DNA of 64,000 nt, from contig JBAZNU010000002.1 in the NCBI GenBank assembly GCA_041649015.1, positions 496,001-560,000 on the forward strand, in the 5' to 3' direction. The stretch is from Ignavibacteria bacterium (lineage in GTDB: Bacteria > Bacteroidota > Ignavibacteria > Tepidaquicellales > Tepidaquicellaceae). Shown here in pieces: positions 51,066 to 60,904 of this stretch (the stretch's first letter is position 1; each line of letters opens with the position of its first letter). The notes under the pieces were generated by a model. It worked only from the letters and a program-made list of their open reading frames with translations. It did not search any database and was not told the DNA's origin. The position numbers were made by a program, and so were the translations under genes.

Positions 51066-53720
51066 CTATTTCTTTTCCTCTTCGCCAGACATTTTCAACT
51101 TCAAACTTTCTCTTTTCTGATTGACTGAAGGATCTCTTTGATCGAGTTCGTTTAAAAGATTGAGTGCTTTTTGATATTCACCCTTTGCTTCATAGATATC
51201 AAGCAATATTCTGTAAGGATTATAGAAGCTGGATGTATTCGGATTTGTACTCCTTTTATCTATCAGTGCACCTTCCTCAGCGATTTTCGCAAAATCATAA
51301 AATTTTTGTTTATTACCGATCATGTTGTATAACATTGCTACCTGATAACTTTGCCTGTAATCCATCTTAAATTTGGAAGTTGGTATTACATCTTCCATGC
51401 GTTTAAGTACTTTAGCAGCCTGATCTAAATTAGTGGAATCCATTCCGTAAGTATTTGCTAACCATACAAAAATTGTCCTGTACATTTCAATCATTCGTTG
51501 CTGAGTCTCATCAAAAAACAGGTTCTCATGGTTTAAACTTCTGAACAAAAATCCGTACTGAGGTGTCATACTTGGTACTGCTGGAGGTTCAAATATAGAC
51601 TTATAGGTAATTTCTTTATTAACAGCAACGTCCATACCGTTTCCAACTTTGTATGGTAGTAATTTATGAGCCATACCTTCCAAAATCAGATAATCACCAA
51701 GACCTACAAAGTTTTCAGGTGACACTGTTGCCGAGAAATAAATCGGCCTTTTCCATTTATTAGCTTTTATAATATCAAGAAGCAATATATCATTAAATTT
51801 AATCCCGGTTATTGTTCTATTTCCAGATTTCTGCCGAATCGTTGCAGGAACTGTAAAGACAATCTTTTCGGGTTTTACTTGCATCGTATCCGGATATACT
51901 TCTGATGGTACATCAAGTACCTGAATCTTCTTTTCATCCCATTCTCTCGGCCGTATAAAATCCGGATTTGACAATTGTGCATCCGTAATTGTCATTGGTA
52001 CGGTCAGAGAACCATAAGGTCTCTCATTCTTTAACTGAAGATTATACCAATCTGTTTGTGCTAATGACAGGTTAATAATTCTTATATCCTGCCTTACGCC
52101 GTAAGCAGCCTGTAGACACCATAAAGGGAAAGTATCGTTATCGCCGTTAGTTATAAGTATAGCATCCTTTTCGCAGCTTTGTAAAATATTATAAGCATAA
52201 TCAAACGGGAAATAATTATCCTGTCTTGTCTGGTATGGGTAAGCAACTTTCAGCATATTGAGTGGAACAAATACAAAAGCTAATCCCATTACAACGGACG
52301 CTAAACCTATGCCGAGTTCCTTCTTACGCATCTCACTTAACAATTCGATAATTGCCACAATACCAAGTGATATCCATAATGAAAATGCAAAGAATGCACC
52401 AATGTAGAAATAATCACGTTCACGAGGCTGAGGGTCTTGCTGATTCTGATAAAGCGCTGTAACCACACCCATTAATAAGAACATCAACAGAAAAACCATT
52501 GCGAGCTTCCAGTCTCGCCGGAAATGATGGAAAACTCCTATTAATCCAAGAATAAATGGAATTGCAAATAATTTTGAAAAATCTACTCCGTCTCCTTGTT
52601 GATACCCTGACCTGCCTATATACTGCCAGAAGAGGTAACGATTAAACATTTCATTAATCTGATATTTCCACATAAAATCCATATCACTTGTATAATTCTG
52701 CCAGGTTCTCCAGTGCTGTGGTTCCTGTGAATATCTACGGGGCAATACAAGAGGCTGATCACCATATTGTTCACGGTTTAAATAGGAAAGCAATCTTTCC
52801 ATATTATCAGGATTGTTCTCGTCAAGCGGAAGATCCTGAACTCCGGATCTCTGAAGGACTGTTATGTAAGTGGTATAACCCAAGACAATTAAGAACAATG
52901 AAGTAAACACTAAATTTAATGCTTTCGATTGTTTTTGGACCGAATATACTATACCGACAATTATTGCTAAAACTATAATTACAAATCCGACAACGGGTGA
53001 AGACTGAATCAATGCGGGCATTTTTTTAACAATTAGCGGGTAAACAAGGAAAAACGATAACATAGAAACACCTACCGCAATAAGAAAAGTTTTGAGTTTA
53101 TATTCGAATCTTTTAAAATAAAACGCAATACCGAGTAAGAATAGAGTCTGAACTACAAGCAAATGAATACCAATAGACAATCCGACAACGTAAGAAAAGA
53201 ATAGTATATATTTATCACTGCCCGGTTCATCAGCTTTTTCCCACCATAACATCATCAAGTAAATACACAATGCCATAAGAAAAGTACCGAATCCGTAAAC
53301 TTCAGCTTCCATCGCATTGAACCAAAAGCTATCAGCAAATGCAAGTGACAGAGCTCCAATAGAAGATGGAACCGCTATAATTAAAATTTCATATAAATTC
53401 TTTGGAATACCTCTCCAGTTGATTATAACTTTCGTGCTTACTAAATACAGGAATAAAACAGTAAATGCACTCGATATCACAGATAGATAATTCATTCTCA
53501 AACCAACGTCCGTAGCAGTGGGAAGCATTGTGAAAATTTTTCCTACAAGAATGTGCAAAGGAGCACCCGGAGGGTGCGGAGTAGAAAGCGTAAAAGCACA
53601 TGCAATAAACTCACCGCAATCCCAGAAAGATAATGTAGGCTGAACTGTAATAAAGTAAACTATCAGAGAAAATAAGAATACAAATGCGCCGGTTATTCGG
53701 TTAATCAGTTTGAAATTCAT
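51066..53720 (-). CDS. DUF2723 membrane protein, O-mannosyltransferase-like
   Basis: An 884-residue protein. The N-terminus has the DUF2723 signature FWDCGEFIACAFTLSTPHPP followed by GAPLHILVGK, where Asp/Glu of a GT-C catalytic loop would lie. Ten or more membrane helices run to about residue 490. A soluble C-terminal part follows, with TPR-like helices near the end (MLYNMIGNKQKFYDFAKIAE). These proteins are thought to glycosylate outer-membrane or secreted proteins in Bacteroidota. It is the first gene of the four-gene glycan block. Confidence 0.9.
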   Translation of the reverse strand: MNFKLINRITGAFVFLFSLIVYFITVQPTLSFWDCGEFIACAFTLSTPHPPGAPLHILVGKIFTMLPTATDVGLRMNYLSVISSAFTVLFLYLVSTKVIINWRGIPKNLYEILIIAVPSSIGALSLAFADSFWFNAMEAEVYGFGTFLMALCIYLMMLWWEKADEPGSDKYILFFSYVVGLSIGIHLLVVQTLFLLGIAFYFKRFEYKLKTFLIAVGVSMLSFFLVYPLIVKKMPALIQSSPVVGFVIIVLAIIVGIVYSVQKQSKALNLVFTSLFLIVLGYTTYITVLQRSGVQDLPLDENNPDNMERLLSYLNREQYGDQPLVLPRRYSQEPQHWRTWQNYTSDMDFMWKYQINEMFNRYLFWQYIGRSGYQQGDGVDFSKLFAIPFILGLIGVFHHFRRDWKLAMVFLLMFLLMGVVTALYQNQQDPQPRERDYFYIGAFFAFSLWISLGIVAIIELLSEMRKKELGIGLASVVMGLAFVFVPLNMLKVAYPYQTRQDNYFPFDYAYNILQSCEKDAILITNGDNDTFPLWCLQAAYGVRQDIRIINLSLAQTDWYNLQLKNERPYGSLTVPMTITDAQLSNPDFIRPREWDEKKIQVLDVPSEVYPDTMQVKPEKIVFTVPATIRQKSGNRTITGIKFNDILLLDIIKANKWKRPIYFSATVSPENFVGLGDYLILEGMAHKLLPYKVGNGMDVAVNKEITYKSIFEPPAVPSMTPQYGFLFRSLNHENLFFDETQQRMIEMYRTIFVWLANTYGMDSTNLDQAAKVLKRMEDVIPTSKFKMDYRQSYQVAMLYNMIGNKQKFYDFAKIAEEGALIDKRSTNPNTSSFYNPYRILLDIYEAKGEYQKALNLLNELDQRDPSVNQKRESLKLKMSGEEEKK

Positions 53721-53920
53721 TTTTATGTATAAAATTTAATAAACCTAAAAAATTACACGATTTTTATACTATTTTCAAGTTACAAACCCAATAATCTTGC
53801 TGAATGCATAAGTATTTTTAGGTATAAAATGCGGTTCAAATTTCACGGATTAAATGAAATTCGAAAATCCAATTTCTAATATGTCATTCTAAATAAGAAA
53901 ATAATTATCTAACTGTTATA

Positions 53921-54628
53921 TCAAAAATTGAAACCTATTTTAATGTTCAGCAAAACAGAATTCATATTGCTCGCAATTGATGAAATTAAAGGATAATCCC
54001 TATTGAGCGGTAGAGGTACAAATCTGTAACCAAGCTCTGCGCCATATGTTACACTTTCTCCTCCTGAATATCCGAATGAAAACTGTGCATTACCCGTCCA
54101 GATAGAATTATACTCACTTCTTATGTTTAACATATTCGTCATAGTATTATCGGGATAGATATAATTTTCGTATTCTTCCCTAATAAACATTGGTCCCGCA
54201 GCAATTCCAAAAAACAATCCTTTTGCAAAATATGATTTACTTTTTGCGAAAGGAAATAGTTTTATTTTTGCGTTTAGAGGAAATGCGAACAAAAATGGAG
54301 GTGAAGGAACATAGTAATAATTAGTTGTTCCAGACTGGTAATAAAATCCTTTATCGCCCCCTGATTTTGAGTGAATAAAAGAAGGAGCGAATTCGATTGA
54401 AACTATGTCCGACAGTTTGTATCCTATATGAGGAGTTAATTCCGAATTGAAAGAACTTACCCTGAAATTAAATGCCGGATAAATTTCTCCTACGTCTGAA
54501 TTGGTATAAATCATTACGGAATAACCAATCCCCGCATAAAATCCCGATTTCTGTTTACTAATATTTTGCGAATATGAATAAGAGAAAGATAAAACTAACA
54601 AAATAAATAGAGTTGTTGTTCTTTTCAT
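53921..54628 (-). CDS. outer-membrane beta-barrel protein
   Basis: A 235-residue protein with a signal peptide (about 1-20, ending YSYSQ) and alternating strands throughout (FYAGIGYSVMIYTN, ELTPHIGYKLSDIVSIEFAP), ending SVLLNIKIGFNF with a terminal Phe. It looks like an 8-10 strand barrel. It lies 16 bases after the hslU stop on the same strand, so it may share that transcript. Not closely similar to the barrel at 14476. The function is unknown. Confidence 0.8.
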   Translation of the reverse strand: MKRTTTLFILLVLSFSYSYSQNISKQKSGFYAGIGYSVMIYTNSDVGEIYPAFNFRVSSFNSELTPHIGYKLSDIVSIEFAPSFIHSKSGGDKGFYYQSGTTNYYYVPSPPFLFAFPLNAKIKLFPFAKSKSYFAKGLFFGIAAGPMFIREEYENYIYPDNTMTNMLNIRSEYNSIWTGNAQFSFGYSGGESVTYGAELGYRFVPLPLNRDYPLISSIASNMNSVLLNIKIGFNF

Positions 54629-54644
54629 ATTGGTAATGTTAATT

Positions 54645-56087
54645 TTATAAAATATATCTGCTTAAATCTCTGTTTTTAACAATTTTATTGAGTTTCAAAT
54701 TAACAAGATTTTCGTCAATTTCTATTATTTTCTTCTTATTTTTATCCGGAACATCATACAGAATATCTTCGAGAAGAATTGACAAAATCGTATGTAAGCG
54801 TCTCGCACCGATATTCTCAACCTGCTCGTTTACTTCTGCCGCTATTCTTGCTACTTCTCTAATAGATTCGATACTAAAATTTAATTTTACTTTTTCTGTT
54901 TCAAGCATAGCTTTATACTGCTTAGTAAGAGCATTTTCGGGCTGGGTCAATATTCTGAAAAAATCTTCCTCGTTCAAACTGTTCAGTTCAACGCGTATTG
55001 GAAATCTACCCTGTAATTCTGGAATCAGATCACTTGGTTTTGAAATATGAAATGCTCCTGATGCAATAAAAAGTATATGATCGGTCTTTACTGGACCGTA
55101 CTTAGTAATTACAGTTGAACCTTCTACTATAGGTAACAAATCCCTTTGAACGCCTTCTCTTGATACATCCGCACCTGAAGTGTTTTTGTTAGTTCCTGCA
55201 ATTTTATCAATTTCATCAATGAATATTATTCCTGTATTCTGGACCTTATCTATAGCTTCCTTAATTACGCTGTCCATATCGATGAGCTTTTGAGCTTCTT
55301 CCTGAGCAAGAACTTTTTTGGCCTCTGTAATACTGAGTTTACGTTTTCTTGATTTTTTTGGCATTATATTTCCGAACAAATCCTGCAGATTTAATCCCAT
55401 TTCTTCGAGACCTATTGGTCCTAAAACCTGCATCATGGGCACGTTATCACTCGTTAGGTCAAGTTCAATTATTCTATCATTTAATTTTCCTTCTTTCAGC
55501 TGTTTTCTAAACTTCTCCCTTGTTTTTGAATTAAGTTCTTCATCGTTATTACTTTCTGCTTCAGCTGCACCAGGCAACCTGTCATTTTTTTCAAATTTCT
55601 TTTTTACTTGAGGAAGTATAATATCAAGAATTCTTTCAAGTGCATTTTCTTCTGCTTTTTCCTGAACCTCATTCTTTTTATCTGTCTTTACTATATTTAC
55701 TGATAAATCTGTGAGTTCTCGAATCATTGATTCCACATCACGACCGACATATCCAACCTCAGTAAACTTTGAAGCTTCAACTTTTAGGAATGGTGCATTT
55801 GCAAGTTTTGATATCCTTCGAGCGATTTCAGTCTTACCAACACCCGTTGGACCGATCATAATGATGTTATTAGGCATAATTTCATCCTTCATATCTGAGA
55901 CAACCTGCTGACGTCTCCATCTGTTTCTAAGAGCTATTGCAACTGACTTTTTTGCATTGTCCTGTCCTATTATGTATTTGTTCAGTTCATCAACAATTTG
56001 TGACGGTGTTAACTGATTTATCGATACGCTGATTATTTGTCTTTGCTTAACCGATTTTTCTGTATTTTCTTTATTCGATATTTCCAA
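54645..56087 (-). CDS. hslU: ATP-dependent protease ATPase subunit HslU
   Basis: HslU unfolds substrates for the HslV peptidase. Motifs in order: [20 protein letters not shown], Walker [14 protein letters not shown], pore and substrate loop [16 protein letters not shown], an I-domain at about 130-265 with acidic and basic stretches, Walker [12 protein letters not shown], sensor region [20 protein letters not shown] and the C-terminal [20 protein letters not shown]. The 480-residue length is slightly over the usual 440-460, mostly in the I-domain. It follows hslV by five bases. Confidence 0.97.
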   Translation of the reverse strand: MEISNKENTEKSVKQRQIISVSINQLTPSQIVDELNKYIIGQDNAKKSVAIALRNRWRRQQVVSDMKDEIMPNNIIMIGPTGVGKTEIARRISKLANAPFLKVEASKFTEVGYVGRDVESMIRELTDLSVNIVKTDKKNEVQEKAEENALERILDIILPQVKKKFEKNDRLPGAAEAESNNDEELNSKTREKFRKQLKEGKLNDRIIELDLTSDNVPMMQVLGPIGLEEMGLNLQDLFGNIMPKKSRKRKLSITEAKKVLAQEEAQKLIDMDSVIKEAIDKVQNTGIIFIDEIDKIAGTNKNTSGADVSREGVQRDLLPIVEGSTVITKYGPVKTDHILFIASGAFHISKPSDLIPELQGRFPIRVELNSLNEEDFFRILTQPENALTKQYKAMLETEKVKLNFSIESIREVARIAAEVNEQVENIGARRLHTILSILLEDILYDVPDKNKKKIIEIDENLVNLKLNKIVKNRDLSRYIL

Positions 56088-56092
56088 TTTTA

Positions 56093-56644
56093 TTAATCCT
56101 TATTTTCTAATTGCAGAATTGTTATCTTATTGTTAGTATAAATGCACACATCTGCGGCCTGTCTTAATGCTTCTTCAACAATTTCCTTACCGGTCATTTT
56201 TGTGTATTTAACCATTATTCGTGCGGCAACGTAAGCATATTGACCTCCTGAACCTATTGCAACAATGCCATCGTCAGGCTCTATTACGTCGCCAGTTCCC
56301 GAAATAATTAGTGTTTTATCTTTCCCCACAACAGCGAGCAATGCATCAAGTTTTCTCAAGTACTTGTCTGATCTCCATTCTTTCGCGAGTTCTGTTGCTG
56401 CTCTCAGCAGGTTTCCTTTGTATTGTTCAAGCTTTGACTCAAACCTTTCAAACAAAGTAAAAGCGTCGGATGTCGCACCAGCAAATCCAACAAGTATTGA
56501 ATCGTTAAAAATTTTTCTTACTTTTTTAGCTGTGTGTTTTAAAACAGTATTTCCCATTGTGACCTGACCGTCACTTCCTATTACTGCGACTCCGTCGCGA
56601 ATAAGCCCAATAACAGTTGTCGATTTAATATTTTTCCCTGTCAT
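56093..56644 (-). CDS. hslV: ATP-dependent protease peptidase subunit HslV
   Basis: HslV is the proteasome-beta-like peptidase. The catalytic N-terminal Thr should be Thr9 in [12 protein letters not shown], so an 8-residue propeptide MTGKNIKS must be removed; in E. coli only Met is. [41 protein letters not shown] and the Gly-rich [16 protein letters not shown] are normal. The 183-residue length fits. It lies between rpoN and hslU in a compact - strand block. Confidence 0.97.
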   Translation of the reverse strand: MTGKNIKSTTVIGLIRDGVAVIGSDGQVTMGNTVLKHTAKKVRKIFNDSILVGFAGATSDAFTLFERFESKLEQYKGNLLRAATELAKEWRSDKYLRKLDALLAVVGKDKTLIISGTGDVIEPDDGIVAIGSGGQYAYVAARIMVKYTKMTGKEIVEEALRQAADVCIYTNNKITILQLENKD

Positions 56645-56648
56645 AATT

Positions 56649-58118
56649 TTATTTTGTAATCTGCCTTCTTAATCTTGCAACAGGAATGCGTAATGCTTCT
56701 CTGTATTTTGCTGCTGTTCTTCTGGCAATTTTATAACCAAATTTAGTCAATTGTTCAACAAGGTCGTCGTCTGTAAATGGTTTTGCCGAATCTTCCTCAC
56801 TTATAATCTCAGCAATTTTAACCTTGACTTCTTTTGTTGAAATATCATCTCCTGATTCATTTGTTATATGATAACTAAAAAAATGCTTCAGCTCAAATAT
56901 TCCGAAGTCAGTCTGAACATACTTACCTCTTACAGTTCTGCTGACTGTTGAGATATCCATCATTATATCCTCAGCAATTTCTTTTTCAAGCATAGGTCTT
57001 AAATTCTTCCCCATATTATCAAAAAAATCTTTCTGTCTATGAAGTATAGCATACATCACCTTTAAGAGCGTCTCTTTTCTCGAACGCAGAGATTCAAGGA
57101 ACCATTTTGCCCTTTCTAAATTATTCTTTACAAATTCTTTTGCTTCCTTATCGCTTGTTTTCATGATATGACTATACATATCATTTAGTCGTAATGAAGG
57201 TATTGATTTATCGTTTAATTCAACAACATACTCATTGTCCTTAAAAGTCACAGTAACATCGGGATAGATGTAAATATTTTCACTTGTTTCGTAAACGTAG
57301 CCGGGTTTGGGATTCAAATGAGAAATCGTCTTGAATATTTCATTAACTTCTTCAGTCGTAAGACTGTATTCCTTCATGAGTTTTTCATAGTTTTTTAACC
57401 TGAACTCATCAAAGTGATTTACAAGAATATCTTTACACTTTTTCTTCAATATCCCATCTATCTCGCTATCATTGAGCTGTGTAATCAGACATTCTTCCAG
57501 GTTTCTCGAAGCAATACCTAAGGGCTCAAAAGACTGTATGAGTTTCAGTACTTTTTGCAGTTCATCCTGAGTAAAAGTTTCATCCTCATACGGTGTGCCA
57601 ATTTTCTGTTTATCAAGATCAGCAATAACATCTTCCAAATCATCCCTGAAATAACCTTCATCATCTATTGACCAAATTATTTCCTCACCTATGAATGCCT
57701 CTTTTTCTGATATTTCTGATAGATGTAATTGAGAAAGCAGATTATCTTTAAGTGTAACCCGAGTTGACCACATGTTTTCATAATTAGCCTTTTCCTCACC
57801 TTCGATCGATACGTCGGTCTTATATCCTTCGTACTCTGAATTTACATAATCATCAGTGTCAAATTCTTCGTCTTCTTTTTTGACGGGTTCAAGTACTTCC
57901 TCTGACTCAACTAATGATTCTTCCGGATTTAATTCAGATTCGTCTTCCTGCTGCTCTTCAAGCATTTCGTTAACTTCCTCAAGAAATGGATTAATTTCCA
58001 TTTCAAGCTTAACCATCTGTTCCAAAGCAATTGTCGGTATTGCCAGCAGATTTTGTTTTTGGATAATCTGAGGCATTAATCTCTGAAGCTGCTTCTGATG
58101 TTGTGATTGTTTAAACAT
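56649..58118 (-). CDS. rpoN: RNA polymerase sigma-54 factor
   Basis: Sigma-54 needs an enhancer-binding ATPase to open promoters. The N-terminal activator-interaction region is QHQKQLQRLMPQIIQKQNLL with further Gln and Leu. An acidic region follows (about 45-95). The core-binding part spans about 120-300. The C-terminal RpoN box reads ARRTAAKYREALRIPVA and contacts the -24 element. The 489-residue length is normal. No sigma-54 activator is in the window. It starts seven bases after the DUF3109 gene. Confidence 0.97.
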   Translation of the reverse strand: MFKQSQHQKQLQRLMPQIIQKQNLLAIPTIALEQMVKLEMEINPFLEEVNEMLEEQQEDESELNPEESLVESEEVLEPVKKEDEEFDTDDYVNSEYEGYKTDVSIEGEEKANYENMWSTRVTLKDNLLSQLHLSEISEKEAFIGEEIIWSIDDEGYFRDDLEDVIADLDKQKIGTPYEDETFTQDELQKVLKLIQSFEPLGIASRNLEECLITQLNDSEIDGILKKKCKDILVNHFDEFRLKNYEKLMKEYSLTTEEVNEIFKTISHLNPKPGYVYETSENIYIYPDVTVTFKDNEYVVELNDKSIPSLRLNDMYSHIMKTSDKEAKEFVKNNLERAKWFLESLRSRKETLLKVMYAILHRQKDFFDNMGKNLRPMLEKEIAEDIMMDISTVSRTVRGKYVQTDFGIFELKHFFSYHITNESGDDISTKEVKVKIAEIISEEDSAKPFTDDDLVEQLTKFGYKIARRTAAKYREALRIPVARLRRQITK

Positions 58119-58125
58119 TATTTAA

Positions 58126-58665
58126 TCAATTTTTATTTTTTCTCTTATTATTTTCTTTATAAAATTCTTCACCATACTCCCTTATAATAGCATCTTTAAT
58201 AAATTCATATATGGTAATATTTTTCTCGCTGCCCAATTCAAGTGCGTCTTCACAAAAATACGATTTTTCGTAACGTAATTCGTTATAATTATTTCCACCT
58301 ACCCTGATCGGAAAAAGTTCACAAGATATAGGTTTTTTGAATTTTATTTCTCCGTTATTAAATGCTTTCTGAAAGCTGCATTTTGCTATATCACCTTCAT
58401 AATAAGAAAAAACACAGTCATTTTCATTAACTGTGTTCATCCAGTACTTTCCATTGTAATAAACATAGCATCCTTCATTATTAATTATTTTTACATTCTT
58501 TTTATCAAGGTATTTTTTAGCTGTGTCACTTGATTTCATTATAATCTCAAGCTCACTGTTTTTGAGTGGTGCTCCAAGCGTTCCTTTTACAGTACAACAC
58601 GCACCCTTACATTTTTTAAGGTCGCAAAAAAACTTTGTTGAATATATTCTCTCATCAATAAACAT
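58126..58665 (-). CDS. DUF3109 family protein (cysteine-cluster)
   Basis: A 179-residue protein that matches DUF3109, found in Bacteroidota. The N-terminal Cys cluster is CDLKKCKGACC; later Cys are in GCYVYYNG, NDCVFSYYEGDIAKC and KPISCELFPIR. The spacing CxxxxCxxxCC recalls the zinc- or iron-sulfur-binding YkgJ-like family. No function is known. It is the upstream neighbour of rpoN by seven bases. Confidence 0.85.
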   Translation of the reverse strand: MFIDERIYSTKFFCDLKKCKGACCTVKGTLGAPLKNSELEIIMKSSDTAKKYLDKKNVKIINNEGCYVYYNGKYWMNTVNENDCVFSYYEGDIAKCSFQKAFNNGEIKFKKPISCELFPIRVGGNNYNELRYEKSYFCEDALELGSEKNITIYEFIKDAIIREYGEEFYKENNKRKNKN

Positions 58666-58731
58666 ATAACTTGAATTGTAATTTAATTTATATTTCTTCA
58701 GTAAAAAATAAAGTTTTAACTTGAATCAAGA

Positions 58732-59871
58732 TCATCTTTGCTTTAAAAAGTATTTTCCGGGAAGCTGTGAAATAAGACCTTTGAATTCCATAGTTAAAAG
58801 ATTTACCAGACAATCAGATATATTTAGTTCAGTCAATTCGCAAATTTTATCAATACTAATTGGTTCAGTATCGTTCAGTGCATTATAAATCTTCTGCTCA
58901 AAGACATTCATTTCTTTCTGTTCGGTTTCAGGAATTTTATTTGATTTAGTATTTACCAAATCTGATATCTGTATATTAAACTCTGAAATTATATCATCAA
59001 CACCGGAAACAAGTTTAGCATATCCCTTCTTTATTAGATTATTACATCCTTCCGAATTTTTTGCATTAATATTCCCGGGAATTGCAAAAAGTTCACGGTT
59101 TTGGTCAAGAGCAAATTCTGCTGTAATTAATGATCCGCCTTTGATTCTCGACTCAACTATAAGTGTCCCGAGTGATATACCACTAACAACCCTATTTCGT
59201 CTCGGAAAGTTTACCTTTTCAGCTTTAGACCCAATATCAAATTCTGAAATAACTGCTCCGGTTTCCTTAATTCTTTCATAAAGGTGTTTATTATCCGGAG
59301 GATAGAGATTATCAACTCCGCTCCCGAGTACTGCGTATGTTATTCCTCTCGATTCAAGACATGAATTATGAGCAATAGAATCAATACCTATTGCGAGACC
59401 GCTTATTACCGGAAGCCCTCTGTTTGCAAGTTCTTTTGATAACTCTCTGCAGACTTTGCGTCCATAGTCACTTGGTGTTCTTGTACCGACAATGCTGATT
59501 GAATACCTGTCACTTTCTCCCAAATTACCATAATAATATAAAATTACTGGAGCATCGTAAATGTTCTTAAGATTCTGAGGATAATTCTCATCAAATATTG
59601 TCGCTACTTTTATATTACTTTTTTCAAGTCTTTCTAAAAGTTTCAAATAAGATTCCTCAAATTCGTAAGACTTATTTATTGCACATTCCACTTCTCTTAA
59701 TGTCTTTTCGGAAATACCGTCAATACTCTTTAGAGTTTGTAAATCTGAAGAAATTAGATTTCCAAGATTATTGTATTTTTCCGCAATTCTCCTTATTCTA
59801 ACATCTCCAAGACTCGCTATGCTTTTTAGGAAATAAAATAGTTTTAAGTTTTCTGATTTTGAATTTTGCAT
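58732..59871 (-). CDS. dprA: DNA processing protein DprA
   Basis: DprA protects incoming single-stranded DNA and loads RecA in natural transformation. An N-terminal helix-hairpin-helix/SAM-like part lies at about 1-75. The Rossmann-like core has SIVGTRTPSDYGRKVCREL, SGLAIGIDSIAHNSCL, VLGSGVDNLYPPDNKHLYE, FPRRNRVVSGISLGTLIVES, KGGSLITAEFALDQNRELFA and PGNINAKNSEGCNNLIKKG. A winged-helix DprA C-terminal domain (about 315-379) follows. The 379-residue length is complete. It ends 66 bases before the DUF3109 gene. Confidence 0.97.
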   Translation of the reverse strand: MQNSKSENLKLFYFLKSIASLGDVRIRRIAEKYNNLGNLISSDLQTLKSIDGISEKTLREVECAINKSYEFEESYLKLLERLEKSNIKVATIFDENYPQNLKNIYDAPVILYYYGNLGESDRYSISIVGTRTPSDYGRKVCRELSKELANRGLPVISGLAIGIDSIAHNSCLESRGITYAVLGSGVDNLYPPDNKHLYERIKETGAVISEFDIGSKAEKVNFPRRNRVVSGISLGTLIVESRIKGGSLITAEFALDQNRELFAIPGNINAKNSEGCNNLIKKGYAKLVSGVDDIISEFNIQISDLVNTKSNKIPETEQKEMNVFEQKIYNALNDTEPISIDKICELTELNISDCLVNLLTMEFKGLISQLPGKYFLKQR

Positions 59872-59875
59872 ATTT

Positions 59876-60904
59876 TTATTTCTTTAATTTCGGATCCAGT
59901 GAATCCCTTAATCCGTCACCGATTAAATTAACGGCGAAAACACTCAGCATAATTGCTAAAGAAGGATACAATACCAGACCAAAGTTAGTACCGGTTATTA
60001 AATACTTATATCCGTCAAATATCATTTGTCCCCAGCTTGCTGTAGGTGGTTGAACACCAAGCCCCAGAAAACTTAGACTTGCTTCAAAAATAATTGCATT
60101 TGCAAGTCCAACTGTTGAGGTTACAATAACAGGAGAAAGGGAATTTGGTAATATGTGTTTAAATATTATTATTCTTCTTCCGTAACCGATTGATTTTGCA
60201 GCTTCAACGTATTCACTTTCTTTTAGAGTAATGAACTGACCTCTGACTATACGCGCGATTTCAACCCAGCTTGTTAATCCAATAGCGACAAAAGCCTGCC
60301 AATAACCCTTTCCGAGAACTACTGATATTGAAATTACGAGCAGTATTGACGGAAAAGACCATACTACATTTATTAACCACATAATTACTTTATCGGATAT
60401 TCCTCTGAAATATCCTGCAAGAGAACCCAATAATATACCGATAATAATTGCTATGCTCTGCGAAATTAATCCAACTGTCAAACTGATACGCGTTCCATAA
60501 ATTAAACGACTGAGTATGTCTCTCCCAAATTTATCTGTACCAAGTAGGTAATGTACTTTATGTACTATATTTTTCCCCACTCCCTCGAAATTTTGGGTTG
60601 ATTCTGTTTTTTGGTTGTCAAGAAAATCGGTGTATGTTATTTCGTTGTTGTCAATGCTAATAACTTGTTTCACTGGAATTATTACATTGCTTTCCTTTTT
60701 TCTGAGAACTTCACTCTTAAAGAAAGCAGGTTTTGAAGTAAATTCCAGAACCTGTTCATCGGGATTGTGTGGTGTTATTGTATTAGCAAAAACGGCAACA
60801 AATATTAAAAACGAAACAAAAAGAAACGAAATGAATGCAAGCCTGTGCCTTTTAAACCTTATAAATGAATAGTACCAGAGATTATTTTTATTAATATCGA
60901 TCAT
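59876..60904 (-). CDS. peptide ABC transporter permease (DppC/OppC type)
   Basis: A 342-residue permease with an N-terminal helix (about 20-40), then an extra periplasmic segment (about 45-120) larger than in DppC, then five helices with the EAA loop EYVEAAKSIGYGRRIIIFKHILPN. VHYLLGTDKFGRDILSRLIYGTRIS is the DppC-type entry. It pairs with the DppB-type permease that overlaps its start by four bases. No ATPase or binding protein is adjacent; the DppF-type ATPase at 9999-10958 is a possible partner. Confidence 0.92.
   Translation of the reverse strand: MIDINKNNLWYYSFIRFKRHRLAFISFLFVSFLIFVAVFANTITPHNPDEQVLEFTSKPAFFKSEVLRKKESNVIIPVKQVISIDNNEITYTDFLDNQKTESTQNFEGVGKNIVHKVHYLLGTDKFGRDILSRLIYGTRISLTVGLISQSIAIIIGILLGSLAGYFRGISDKVIMWLINVVWSFPSILLVISISVVLGKGYWQAFVAIGLTSWVEIARIVRGQFITLKESEYVEAAKSIGYGRRIIIFKHILPNSLSPVIVTSTVGLANAIIFEASLSFLGLGVQPPTASWGQMIFDGYKYLITGTNFGLVLYPSLAIMLSVFAVNLIGDGLRDSLDPKLKK

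Noticed and set aside
54688..55050. 120-codon open frame antisense to hslU
   Set aside because: Shadow of hslU; no start signal or family.
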